From contig CALUPO010000005.1 in assembly GCA_944322675.1 (NCBI GenBank), forward strand, positions 1 to 64,000: DNA of 64,000 bases, given 5' to 3'. Positions within the stretch are counted from its first letter, which is position 1; the number at the start of each line of letters is the position of its first letter. Below the pieces are notes generated by a model. The model worked only from the letters and a program-made list of their open reading frames with translations. It made no database searches and was not told where the DNA came from. The position numbers were made by a program, and so were the translations under genes. Positions 1 to 8,600 of the stretch are shown here, one piece after another. This DNA is from Candidatus Gastranaerophilales bacterium. Its GTDB lineage: Bacteria > Cyanobacteriota > Vampirovibrionia > Gastranaerophilales > Gastranaerophilaceae.

Positions 1-158
1 ATACATCATTAAAGCTTTATATTTATCTTCTTTTGTGTAACGTTTAGGCTTTTGTGGGAATGTTTTGCCACAATTTGAACAAAGCATACGTTGGGTTACT
101 CTATTTTTTTCCGTTTTTTCTTACTTTATTGCTTTGGCAATGGGGACATATTGACATT
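1..158 (-). pseudogene. IS1-type InsA-like transposase N-terminus, frameshifted and cut by the window edge
   Basis: Reading leftward from the ATG at 158, which has a good Shine-Dalgarno (AAGGAGG, about 164-170), gives a CPHC start, then RMLCSNCGKTF and a basic stretch. This is the CxxC...CxxC zinc-ribbon pattern of InsA-type proteins of IS1-like elements. The frame is broken after about 18 codons: a run of seven A's is followed directly by TAG. With one A fewer the frame stays open to the window edge. Either the gene is decayed or the homopolymer is miscalled. A programmed shift is unlikely this early, because IS1 shifts at the end of insA. The body of the element lies outside the window. Confidence 0.5.
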
Positions 159-213
159 AAAAACCTCCTTCTTTTAAGAATATTATACATTATTTTGCCT
201 AATATGGCAATGA

Positions 214-530
214 AATGTTAACAATTCCCGCTTAAAGGGAAAGGGATAATAAAAAAGTTGGAGAATGAGGTCAACAATGGCAACCCATACGCAGATTGGA
301 ACAAGCAGTGCTTAATGAAACATTGTCGGACAGCCGTCTGTTTGAGTGCGAAGCACGAGTTAAGGCTGTTCGGGTTGAATTTAGCACAGCTGTGACAATC
401 AAGTGGGTTGCGGTTTTGTGCAGCTTTTGCGTAAAAGCTGCCCCGTCCGGAGGACATTAAAATATTGAGACTTGTATACAACTTTACACAAAACTTAGTC
501 TAAACTTATATATAAATCCTAAAATTAATT
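214..530 (+). repeat. Structured intergenic repeat, copy A
   Basis: No gene lies here. The stretch matches the repeats at 10.3-11.2 kb. Paired segments seen directly: GCAACCCA (280-287) with TGGGTTGC (404-411), P1; ACAGCC (330-335) with GGCTGT (364-369), P2; inside it GTGC-GAA-GCAC (346-356); GCAGCTTTT with AAAAGCTGC (420-441), P3; and the mini-hairpin GTCC-GGA-GGAC (445-455), P4. The tail to about 530 (ACTTGTATACAACTTT and on) recurs at 11466-11525. The long minus-strand open frame here is only a by-product of the repeat. It could be a structured RNA or a mobile palindromic DNA element. Confidence 0.7.
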
Positions 531-617
531 ATTAAGTTTTGTAAAAAAAAATGTAAATTTTGAAATTATACAAAATTTATATACTTTATATATATGTAAG
601 ACAAAGGAAACAAAAAG

Positions 618-797
618 ATGGCAATAGAAACAATTAATCAAGACATGAATAAAAGATTAGCTGAAATATATAGCGAAAAATTAACAGTAAATTTAGACGC
701 AAAATCAACATTGAATCCGGATGATTTCTGGAAATCAATGAATATAATAGCAGGAACAAATAAAGCTTTAATGAATTATAGAGTTGTTCCTCAATAA
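618..797 (+). CDS. Small hypothetical protein (59 aa)
   Basis: This short gene of 59 codons starts with ATG at 618 and ends with TAA at 797. An AAAGGA Shine-Dalgarno lies at 603-608, and a strong intrinsic terminator follows 30 bases after the stop, so it looks like a complete single-gene transcript. The product is soluble and mildly acidic, starts MAIETINQDMNKRL and has a DDFWKSMNIIAGT stretch. No signal peptide or membrane segment is visible. I recognise no family. The reverse-strand open frame over the same bases is a shadow. Confidence 0.55.
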   Translation: MAIETINQDMNKRLAEIYSEKLTVNLDAKSTLNPDDFWKSMNIIAGTNKALMNYRVVPQ

Positions 798-827
798 AAA
801 TTTTTCCCCATACCAAATCTAGTAATG

Positions 828-858
828 CCTGAGAAAAGAAAAACTCAGGTTTTTTTTA
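828..858 (+). terminator. Intrinsic terminator after the 59-aa gene
   Basis: The stem CCTGAG...CTCAGG is followed directly by eight T's. Confidence 0.85.
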
Positions 859-933
859 TCCTTGTTAACACAAAATAAAGCTAATTATTAATTTATATTA
901 TTTTAAATTAACATTTCTTTACAATATTGAATT

Positions 934-2127
934 TTAATGACCGCCACGTGCAAGTATTATTTTATATTTATATTTTTGTGCATTTAAATAATCTGATGAA
1001 ACACGTTTTGAAACTTTGCAAATTTTATTGCATATTTTTTCAGCTTCATCAAATTTACGTTTTTCAAAAAAACAATCAATAGCCTTAAAAGCATTTTTTA
1101 TATAATATTTATCAGGATTAACAAATTGTTTTAAATCTTTTATTTTTTGTAAAATATTACTATTAATCCTGTGTGTCAAAACGTAATAATTTGTATATTC
1201 TGACAATGCAAGTTCATAATTTGCATTATTTTCATATTCCTGAGCAATTGTAAGATGTCTATTTACACTTTCATCATCAAATGCTTTTGTCTTTATATAT
1301 AGCATTCTTTGTATAATATTTGAATAATCAAGTTTTGATTCATTTGAATTTATAAACAAATCATAATAACTATAAGCATAATCGTATTTTTCAAGCTTAT
1401 CGTAACACAATGCCATTTTATAAATAAAACTTTTATTGCTGCCGCTTAATATATAAGCGTTTTCGTAATAATCAAGAGCTTTTTCATAATTTTTATCAGC
1501 AAAAAATAAATTAGCCAAATTTAATAATACACTTTTAGAAGGATAATGTTTAACAGCTTTGGCATAAAGTTTCACACACTTTTCAAAATCATTTAAAGAA
1601 AAAGCTTCTTTTCCTTTCATAATATATTTTTTAGAAATTTCAATATTCCGGTTCAAAGTTTCTTTAACTTCTTTATATTCATTTAAATCATAATTTTCAT
1701 CATATTTAATATATCGTTCATAGGCTTTCAAAGATTGATAATATAAATTTAATTTTGAATAAGCAACCCCAATATTTAAATTCACACAAGGATAATCAAT
1801 CTGATTTAAAAGTGTAATAAAATAATAATTTATTGCACGACTATAATTTCCATTTATCATTTCAAGATTGCCAAGCAAAAAATATGCACCATTGTACACC
1901 GGTACTTTTTTTAATGCTTCATTTAGATTATTTAATGCATTATCATTGTCATTTAACTTAATATAATAACTTCCAATAAGTGAATATACATAAGAGCTTT
2001 TATTTGATTCAGGTTCAAGTTTTAGTATGTTTATTGCATTTACATAATCGTTATTTTTTGCTGCCTCAATAGCTTTATCAATATTAGTTTTTTCCGGATT
2101 ATCCTTTTCAATAATTTTTTCATTCAT
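934..2127 (-). CDS. Tetratricopeptide-repeat protein
   Basis: A 397-aa protein built almost entirely of TPR-like helical pairs. Examples are the blocks around residues 45-80 (YSLIGSYYIKLNDNDNALNN), 80-115, 175-245 and 290-330. TPR proteins are scaffolds for protein-protein contacts. There is no signal peptide or membrane segment, so it is probably cytoplasmic. It starts 2 bases after the stop of the 118-aa gene upstream and is surely co-transcribed with it. The partner cannot be read from the sequence. Confidence 0.75.
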   Translation of the reverse strand: MNEKIIEKDNPEKTNIDKAIEAAKNNDYVNAINILKLEPESNKSSYVYSLIGSYYIKLNDNDNALNNLNEALKKVPVYNGAYFLLGNLEMINGNYSRAINYYFITLLNQIDYPCVNLNIGVAYSKLNLYYQSLKAYERYIKYDENYDLNEYKEVKETLNRNIEISKKYIMKGKEAFSLNDFEKCVKLYAKAVKHYPSKSVLLNLANLFFADKNYEKALDYYENAYILSGSNKSFIYKMALCYDKLEKYDYAYSYYDLFINSNESKLDYSNIIQRMLYIKTKAFDDESVNRHLTIAQEYENNANYELALSEYTNYYVLTHRINSNILQKIKDLKQFVNPDKYYIKNAFKAIDCFFEKRKFDEAEKICNKICKVSKRVSSDYLNAQKYKYKIILARGGH

Positions 2128-2129
2128 TA

Positions 2130-2486
2130 TTAACTAAAAATGTCATTATAAAACTTATCATTATCAATTATTTTATTTAAAACATTATCAAGATTTGCAT
2201 TATCATAATTTATACATTTTGCATTTTCAAGAAGTGTATTTTTATCTTGAAATAAAAGATTTTTAAATTTCTTTATATCATTTTCTCTTTCAAAAATATT
2301 ATAAGCTGCATTTGAAATGCTGCTTTCGTCGACTATTTCGTCATTTGACAATTTTGAAGTATTATCTTTTGCTGCATCATTTGATATTTTATCCGCAGAT
2401 AAAACATTTGTCGTTCCATAAGCCAAATGCAATTTTAATTTAAGCAAATTATCATTGCCTGCATTATTATTAACGCCATTATACAT
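2130..2486 (-). CDS. Hypothetical protein (118 aa), first gene of a TPR operon
   Basis: The protein is Asn/Asp-rich and low-complexity, with no recognised domain, signal peptide or membrane segment. It ends 2 bases before the TPR gene, so the two are probably translated together; it may be that protein's small partner. The region upstream (2487-2640) is very AT-rich and shared with the divergent HD-GYP gene. Confidence 0.55.
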   Translation of the reverse strand: MYNGVNNNAGNDNLLKLKLHLAYGTTNVLSADKISNDAAKDNTSKLSNDEIVDESSISNAAYNIFERENDIKKFKNLLFQDKNTLLENAKCINYDNANLDNVLNKIIDNDKFYNDIFS

Positions 2487-2639
2487 AAAAAATAAATCCC
2501 TGTTTTCCCCAACTTTATAACAAATATAATATAATATTTTTTATATTATTTCCATAATGTAAACAATGTAGTTTATATTAAAAGTTATACTTTTAGTTAA
2601 GATTTGTAAACAATTAGTATAAAATTTTATAAAAAAACT

Positions 2640-2666
2640 AAAAGTTTTTGCAATTATAGCCGATAA
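2640..2666 (+). promoter_or_regulatory. Sigma-28 (FliA)-type promoter of the HD-GYP gene
   Basis: AAAAGTTT (2640-2647), exactly 11 bases, then GCCGATAA (2659-2666). The known sigma-28 consensus is TAAAGTTT-N11-GCCGATAA, so the -10 is perfect and the -35 has one mismatch. It ends 42 bases before the start codon. Confidence 0.75.
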
Positions 2667-2708
2667 TATAAATATAAAGAAAGAGAAGTTTTACTGGTGG
2701 TTAAAATT

Positions 2709-4088
2709 ATGAATAAAAAACAAAAAAATGAACAAAAAGGTGCCTCTTTGTTTGCCCGCAGCACAAATCTTATTGATATTGACCCTATGGAAGAAATTTT
2801 TGCTCTCAATATGGGTGATTTTTTAATTGAACATTTAATATCAGATGAACTTGTCCAAAAAATGTCAAAACATGATAAGAAAAAAGACAAATCCATCGAT
2901 AATTTAAAAACACAACTTAACGAACTTATTTCGATATATTCAATAAGTAACACATTAAACATTCTAGGTTTGGAACAAAAAGAAGATTACCTTATTTATA
3001 ACTCAATAGCCTCAAGTTTAACAAAAATGCTTGATGTAAAAGTTTGCCATATACTTTTATCAAACAAACTTATGCACAATTTTAATCACGACCAAAATGA
3101 CCTGATTTTATGCGGAACATCAAATAACAGCTTATCTTCTCAATTGGATGAGAAAAAATCCGGTATAAAATTTGATGAAAGTAATATAAACATAAAAAAT
3201 ATTTTTGAAAAAAATGAAATATCAGTTTTAAATTTTGGTGATATTAAATTTGAATTTGATAAAGATCTTGAAATTGAAAATTTAAAATTTACAGCTTTAA
3301 TTCCCATGTACAACAACCTTGGGCATATAGGGATTATCATTTTACATAATGACAAAGTTATAGCACAACATTATTTAAATCTTGCAAATGTTTTAAGTGT
3401 GTTATTTGCGACATCTTTATATCTTCAAAAATTAATAAATGAAACTATTTTAATGATAAAAGATAAAAATTCAAATGAAATGGATCTAAAACATATGCGT
3501 GCAGAGTTGACATCTATGATTTGTGACTTAGGTCTTGCCCAGCAAAACTTTGTTGAAACACTTGCCAAAAGTGTCAATGAAAAAAGTGAATACAAAACAA
3601 ATCACGCTCAAAATGTTGCATTGTTGTCAAAAGAAATATGCAAAGAACTTGAATTAAATGAAAAAACAACAGACCTAATATACTATGCAGGGCTGCTTCA
3701 AAACATAGGTAAAATTATTTTACCGCAAAATATTTTTTCAAAATCAGGAAAACTCACAAAAGAAGAATGGCAAAAATTAAATGACCACACAAATTTTGGT
3801 GTCAATCTTCTTATGAATATTAACTTTCTGTCGGAAATTATTCCATATATTCACTATAATCGTGAACGTTACGATGGCGTTGATTCACAATACGGTCTTA
3901 AAGGCAATAGTATCCCTCTTGGATCACGTATAATTGCCGTTGCAGATGCCTATTGTGCTTTAACCTCTGATAGACCGCATAGAAAAAAAATGGATAATAT
4001 TGAAGCCTTAAATGTTATTAAAAGTGAAGCTGCCACAAAATGGGATCCTATTATTGTTGACACTTTGTATAAAATAAAAACAAGATAA
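2709..4088 (+). CDS. Degenerate HD-GYP domain protein (likely non-catalytic c-di-GMP sensor)
   Basis: Start chosen at ATG 2709 because GGTGG (2696-2700) is correctly spaced before it; a GTG at 2697 would overlap that site. The 459-aa protein has an N-terminal region, a GAF-like middle (about 80-240) and a C-terminal HD-GYP fold (about 295-455), recognised from the KSGKLTKEEW, DHTNFG, ADAYCALTSDRPHR blocks. HD-GYP proteins hydrolyse c-di-GMP. Here the HD metal-binding pair is QN (LLQNIGKI) and the usual HHExxDGxGYP is HYNRERYDGVDSQYG, so several metal ligands are lost. It is probably a binding or signalling protein, not an enzyme. It is read from a sigma-28 promoter and lies 6 bases before the hydrolase-like gene. 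Confidence 0.8.
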   Translation: MNKKQKNEQKGASLFARSTNLIDIDPMEEIFALNMGDFLIEHLISDELVQKMSKHDKKKDKSIDNLKTQLNELISIYSISNTLNILGLEQKEDYLIYNSIASSLTKMLDVKVCHILLSNKLMHNFNHDQNDLILCGTSNNSLSSQLDEKKSGIKFDESNINIKNIFEKNEISVLNFGDIKFEFDKDLEIENLKFTALIPMYNNLGHIGIIILHNDKVIAQHYLNLANVLSVLFATSLYLQKLINETILMIKDKNSNEMDLKHMRAELTSMICDLGLAQQNFVETLAKSVNEKSEYKTNHAQNVALLSKEICKELELNEKTTDLIYYAGLLQNIGKIILPQNIFSKSGKLTKEEWQKLNDHTNFGVNLLMNINFLSEIIPYIHYNRERYDGVDSQYGLKGNSIPLGSRIIAVADAYCALTSDRPHRKKMDNIEALNVIKSEAATKWDPIIVDTLYKIKTR

Positions 4089-4094
4089 AAATTT

Positions 4095-4886
4095 ATGAAA
4101 AAATTATTAATTTATATTTTAATAGTATTTCTTTGTTTTAATATATTATGTATAAATTCTTCAAATGCAAAAACAAAAAAAACATATAAACCACGAAACG
4201 TTATTCAAAAAGTTGAGGTTAATGCAAAGGATAACTTTATTATCCATGGAACTTTATACTATTATAAATCAAAACCTGCCATTAAACGGCCATTAGTTAT
4301 AATGTTGCATTCGCTTGGCGGATGTCAGAATGATTTTAAACCCTTAATAGATTTATTCATTTCATCAAATTATAATGTACTCACCATTGATATGCGTGGA
4401 CACGGTTTGAGCATTAAAAATTCAAATAATATAACAAGGACATGGCAATATTTCCCAAAATCAACATTTCTAAAATATCCCACTGATATTGCAGATTACT
4501 ACAAAACATTATTTGCAAAATACAATAAATATATAAACGAAAATAAATTAGTATTCATAGGCGGAGATATTGGTGCCAATACAGCCATTTTAACAGCCTA
4601 TGAATTAAAATTACAACCAAAAGCCTTTGTTCTTTTATCTCCAACACTTAATTTTAAAGGTCTTTATATACCAATAAAACTTACATCCCTTAAATCCAAT
4701 ATTATGGCAGTTTCAAGCCTAAATGACAGACATTCAATGAAGGGAATTCAAGATGTAAATAAATATGCACAAAATGAATATTTAATAAAATTATACCCAA
4801 AAGGCTCAAACGGTGTTTCTCTTATTTATTCAAACCCTGCTTTAAAAAATGACATTTTAAATTTTGTTAAATTACATACTAACTGA
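4095..4886 (+). CDS. Exported alpha/beta-hydrolase-fold protein, catalytic residues replaced
   Basis: A 263-aa protein with an N-terminal signal peptide (MKKLLIYILIVFL..., cleavage near the residues NAK at about 24-26). The fold is clear: VIMLHSLGG oxyanion region, TIDMRGHG strand-turn, and a nucleophile elbow at FIGGDIGAN. The elbow should be GxSxG; here Ser is Asp. The usual C-terminal catalytic His (in a GxHG-type loop) appears as GSNG. Asp nucleophiles exist in dehalogenases and epoxide hydrolases, but those keep the His, so this may be an inactive relative. It is second in the sigma-28-driven operon, and its 3' end overlaps the convergent ATPase gene by 15 bases. Confidence 0.65.
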   Translation: MKKLLIYILIVFLCFNILCINSSNAKTKKTYKPRNVIQKVEVNAKDNFIIHGTLYYYKSKPAIKRPLVIMLHSLGGCQNDFKPLIDLFISSNYNVLTIDMRGHGLSIKNSNNITRTWQYFPKSTFLKYPTDIADYYKTLFAKYNKYINENKLVFIGGDIGANTAILTAYELKLQPKAFVLLSPTLNFKGLYIPIKLTSLKSNIMAVSSLNDRHSMKGIQDVNKYAQNEYLIKLYPKGSNGVSLIYSNPALKNDILNFVKLHTN

Positions 4887-7799
4887 ATTATAAGTTTCAA
4901 GTCGTTCTTCAATATGAAATATTATGTTTTCTATATTTAATTTTTGTGCCGTTTTTAATGCCTTTTTATACAAATTGCATATGTTTTTTATAAGAATATT
5001 TTTATCATTTTCATCATTATTTAACATATTTTCATAAATTGTTGCATAAGTTATGGTAATTTGTAAATTTAAATACTTTAAATCCTCAATAGTTGCCAAT
5101 CTTAGTGCTTTTTCAAGATACATTTTGGCATTTGTATAATTTTGAGTAGAAATGTATATTTTTGCAATGAGTATTTTATAAAGTATTATAAAAATATAAT
5201 TATTTATTTTTGGATTTTTAGCAATTGATAATGCCTTTTTTGCTATTTCAAGTGATTTTTCACATTCATTTGTCTTAAGACTTAATTTTGCTATTAAATA
5301 CCAGCAAAATAAAGCACCAATTGCTATTTTTTCATCAACAAATATTCTTAACTGTTCAGCAATTATATCATAAGCTTTTTTATTATTATTTCTACTTGTT
5401 AATGTAACACCTAGAATTGCTTTAAACATATTTTTTGAAAATTTATCATTTGTATTATTTGCAAACATAGTATAAGAAAGCAAATGTTTGTTTATATATT
5501 CATAATCATCAATTAGAATCCTATTTATAATTAATACAAGATTCACATGGGATAATATTTTGGGGTCTATTTCTTTTTCATAAGCTGTTTTTGCTATTTC
5601 ATTTAATATTTTATCTGATTCTATAACATCCCCTGCAAAAGATAAATAAAAAGCATAAGCAACTTTTAATTTTGCTTCAAAATCATTATTTTTTATCTTA
5701 TTTAACTTTATTGTTTCAATTAAATCGTCATATTTATCCAAAAACCTGTGGCTGCCGCAAATTGATAGTGAATAAATAAGTTTTAAATTTGCATTTAACC
5801 AGGTGTCAAATAAAATATTTTTTGGTATTTTTTTATTTATACCGGGATTTAAAAGTGCATTTTCAACAGATGGTATAATTTCATTTTCAACAAGATGAAT
5901 TATTTCAGTGTAATTTCCAATATTAAATAAAGCTGTCAACTGTTTTGATTTGATAACTGCTTTTTCAAGTTCATATCCGTTTTCATTTATATTTTCTAAG
6001 ACAAGATTAATTGTTTCAATAAGCCCAAGGTAATTTTGACTATATTTACATGCCTCAACAAAATAAGAAGACAAATCAACAACTTTAACACAATCATTTT
6101 GTTTTTTAGCAATATCGATATTTTTTGATAAATACTTTATTGAATCCTCAGGAGATTTTTGATATAAAAGTTTTCCAAGTTCTATTTCACTTTCATTTAG
6201 GTACGTTGCTTTACCTTCAAAATTAAGATTTTTCACAAAATTTAAACACTGTTTTTGACATATTACATACTCATTTGTATCACCCAGAAAAGCACTTTGT
6301 TTTTTATTTATTTCCCAGTATTTAAATGCAAGATCATCACCGATATTTTGTGCAATAAGTGCTTTTAATACGTTATTTGACAAAACATATCTATTTAACA
6401 CCTTGAATATAACAGAATTATACAACTTATATTTCTTATCATTTTTAATATATTCAAAAATAATCTGCCAGATTGTAGAATTTTTAAACATATAATTTAT
6501 AGTGTCAATTTGTTTTATATATCCTTTACTCTTTAGAAAATTTATTATAGTTTTAAAATTTTTGCTATTTGTCTTGACACACTCATAAAGAATATTTATA
6601 TTGAAAAAATTGCCAAGTAATGATGCCATACATAATGCTTTTAATGATATTCTGGAAATATCATTTAAATTATTTAAACGTATTTTTAATATTTCAATAA
6701 TATTTTGAGGAAAAATAAAATTATTTATTTCATCGCTTATTTTACACATATTATTTTCATAAGTAAACATATTTAAATCTTTTAAATATAGAATAACTTC
6801 CTCAATATAAGCTTTTGAACCAAAGGATAATTCATAAATTCTATGTTTTATATGTTGCGGTATTATATTTTTTCCACCGCACAAAGCATCAATGATTTTA
6901 TAAGTTTCATTTTCACTTACACTATTTAGTGTCAAATTTTTATAATTGCTTTCGTTAAGATTTTTACAATATAAACATGCTTCAATATTTTTATGATTTT
7001 TATAAGTTATTATTATTTTGTTATTAAGACTTTCAATAAAATAATTATTATTTACAAATTCATTTAAAAATTCGTATGATGAACCATCAACAAGGTCAAA
7101 ATCGTCAATTAGAATAAGTGTTTGGGAACTTGAAGTTATTGTGGTAAAAATTTTTACAAAAATATTGTGAACTTTTTGCTTATTAATTAAAATATTTTCA
7201 AAGGTATCAGATTCTTGAGGATATAAAATGTTAATAAAAATATCAATTTCATCACTTTTTAAATCCAAAAAAATATCTTTAAAAAATTCAACATGCCGGT
7301 TTTTAAATTCATTTATATCACGTATAAAATAAGGGAAATTAAAATAATTTAAAATAAGCTTAACAAGAAGCCCGTAAGGTGCAATTTGTGTATATGAATC
7401 TAAATTTGCATAAAGTATATTATATTTTTTAAAAAGATTATGATAAATACTTTTACTTAAAGAACTTTTACCACTGCCTTCAATACCGCCTATGCCTATA
7501 ATTTTTGTGTTATTATCATTTAAATAATTAAAAACTTTTTGCTTAATTGTCAACTTAGGTCGGTTTATTGTGTTTGGAAGTCTTTGAGAGCATTTACGAC
7601 AGTTTTTTTGAACTGAAAAATTTGCAGCGTTACAATTTGGACAAAAAACAATAAGTTCTGTTTTGCAGTTTTGACAAAAACGGTTATTAATACGGTTCAA
7701 AGTATTGCATTTAGGACAATGATACTTAAGCAAAACACCGCATTGAGGGCATTTTTCGCAATTATCATCTACATTACTTTTGCATTTTGGACATATCAT
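4872..7799 (-). CDS. Zinc-ribbon / STAND-type ATPase with C-terminal helical repeats
   Basis: A 975-aa regulator-like protein. Residues 1-72 hold about three CxxC...CxxC zinc ribbons. A P-loop NTPase follows, with Walker A GGIEGSGKSS near 104-113 and Walker B LILIDDFD near 230. The second half (about 480-960) is alpha-helical and TPR-like. This order matches STAND/MalT-like NTPases, which assemble on binding a ligand and pass the signal through an attached effector. No cyclase, kinase or DNA-binding output domain is visible, so the output is unclear. It is a single gene, convergent with the hydrolase-like gene and divergent from the PilZ gene. Confidence 0.7.
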   Translation of the reverse strand: MICPKCKSNVDDNCEKCPQCGVLLKYHCPKCNTLNRINNRFCQNCKTELIVFCPNCNAANFSVQKNCRKCSQRLPNTINRPKLTIKQKVFNYLNDNNTKIIGIGGIEGSGKSSLSKSIYHNLFKKYNILYANLDSYTQIAPYGLLVKLILNYFNFPYFIRDINEFKNRHVEFFKDIFLDLKSDEIDIFINILYPQESDTFENILINKQKVHNIFVKIFTTITSSSQTLILIDDFDLVDGSSYEFLNEFVNNNYFIESLNNKIIITYKNHKNIEACLYCKNLNESNYKNLTLNSVSENETYKIIDALCGGKNIIPQHIKHRIYELSFGSKAYIEEVILYLKDLNMFTYENNMCKISDEINNFIFPQNIIEILKIRLNNLNDISRISLKALCMASLLGNFFNINILYECVKTNSKNFKTIINFLKSKGYIKQIDTINYMFKNSTIWQIIFEYIKNDKKYKLYNSVIFKVLNRYVLSNNVLKALIAQNIGDDLAFKYWEINKKQSAFLGDTNEYVICQKQCLNFVKNLNFEGKATYLNESEIELGKLLYQKSPEDSIKYLSKNIDIAKKQNDCVKVVDLSSYFVEACKYSQNYLGLIETINLVLENINENGYELEKAVIKSKQLTALFNIGNYTEIIHLVENEIIPSVENALLNPGINKKIPKNILFDTWLNANLKLIYSLSICGSHRFLDKYDDLIETIKLNKIKNNDFEAKLKVAYAFYLSFAGDVIESDKILNEIAKTAYEKEIDPKILSHVNLVLIINRILIDDYEYINKHLLSYTMFANNTNDKFSKNMFKAILGVTLTSRNNNKKAYDIIAEQLRIFVDEKIAIGALFCWYLIAKLSLKTNECEKSLEIAKKALSIAKNPKINNYIFIILYKILIAKIYISTQNYTNAKMYLEKALRLATIEDLKYLNLQITITYATIYENMLNNDENDKNILIKNICNLYKKALKTAQKLNIENIIFHIEERLETYNSVSM

Positions 7800-7870
7800 A
7801 GGAATTTTTAACCGATATAAATATATATAATATTATATCAAAAAAAATTGTAAATTTTTTTATATTTTAT

Positions 7871-7897
7871 TAAAGTTTTGAAAAAAACGGCCGATAT
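7871..7897 (+). promoter_or_regulatory. Sigma-28 (FliA)-type promoter of the PilZ gene
   Basis: TAAAGTTT (7871-7878), exactly 11 bases, then GCCGATAT (7890-7897). The -35 is a perfect match to the sigma-28 consensus and the -10 has seven of eight bases. It ends 31 bases before the ATG, with the Shine-Dalgarno AAGGTGAG in between. Confidence 0.8.
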
Positions 7898-7928
7898 AAA
7901 AAATAAGAAGTATTAAGGTGAGACTTTT

Positions 7929-8429
7929 ATGAAAATTATTAAGAAATTTATATTGATAACATTAATATATATTCTAAGTGCATGCTTTTTTTCAAACAAT
8001 ATATCATTTAGCAGAACCCATTCAAGCTCATCTGTTTTGCCAACACAGGTGTTGCATGATAAAAACATAAGTCGCAGCAGTTCATCAAATCAGAAGGATT
8101 CCAAAAATCTTCCACCGGCATCACTAAATCGTCAAGCTTTGAGGTTTAAAGTGGATGAATCAATTGAATGGTATTCTTCATCACCTCATATTATTAAACT
8201 TATTGATATATCAACAAAAGGTCTTGGTGCTTTAACTGATGGCGAAATTCAAATTGATGAAATAGTTAGCTTTAAAATATTATATAAAGGACTCAATCTG
8301 ATAGTTGATGGAAAAACCGCAAGGTGTGATGAACAAACAAAAGTATGCGGGTTTGAATTTACAAATATGGACCCTGTCACTGCTAATTGTTTTTTGTATA
8401 TGAATCTTGTTATGCAAAATAAAAATTAA
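7929..8429 (+). CDS. PilZ-like domain protein with a lipoprotein-type signal
   Basis: A 166-aa protein. Residues 1-19 form a hydrophobic signal ending in a lipobox-like LSAC (16-19), then a Ser-rich linker. Residues about 65-160 look like PilZ, the c-di-GMP-binding domain: an RQALR (RxxxR) motif followed some 30 residues later by DISTKG (DxSxxG). PilZ acts in the cytoplasm, so an export signal is odd. Either the segment is an inner-membrane anchor with the domain inside, or a PilZ fold has been moved outside and reused. A sigma-28 promoter precedes it. There is no internal Met that would give a cytoplasmic version. Confidence 0.65.
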   Translation: MKIIKKFILITLIYILSACFFSNNISFSRTHSSSSVLPTQVLHDKNISRSSSSNQKDSKNLPPASLNRQALRFKVDESIEWYSSSPHIIKLIDISTKGLGALTDGEIQIDEIVSFKILYKGLNLIVDGKTARCDEQTKVCGFEFTNMDPVTANCFLYMNLVMQNKN

Positions 8430-8465
8430 TTAATTTCATAATTTTATTGTATGATCTATCATATT

Positions 8466-8499
8466 GATTTCAAAAATTTATTTTTGAAATCTTTTTTTT
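8466..8499 (+). terminator. Intrinsic terminator after the PilZ gene
   Basis: A perfect stem of 12 bp (GATTTCAAAAAT with its complement), a two-base loop, then eight T's. Confidence 0.9.
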
Positions 8500-8600
8500 G
8501 TTCTTGTTTAACATAAGAATATATTTTATGTTGTATTTAAATAATCAATATATTTGTGTTATAATTTGATTGAGTTAATATATCCGGAATATAATAATCT

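Noticed and set aside
1-158. IS1-style programmed frameshift in the A-run
   Set aside because: The shift needed is +1 at codon 18, while IS1 uses a -1 shift near the end of insA; mutation or miscall is simpler.
218-481. Possible 87-aa protein on the minus strand
   Set aside because: It lies entirely within the structured repeat; similar frames at 10212-10415 and 10881-11081 arise from other copies. No start signal and no protein-like conservation.
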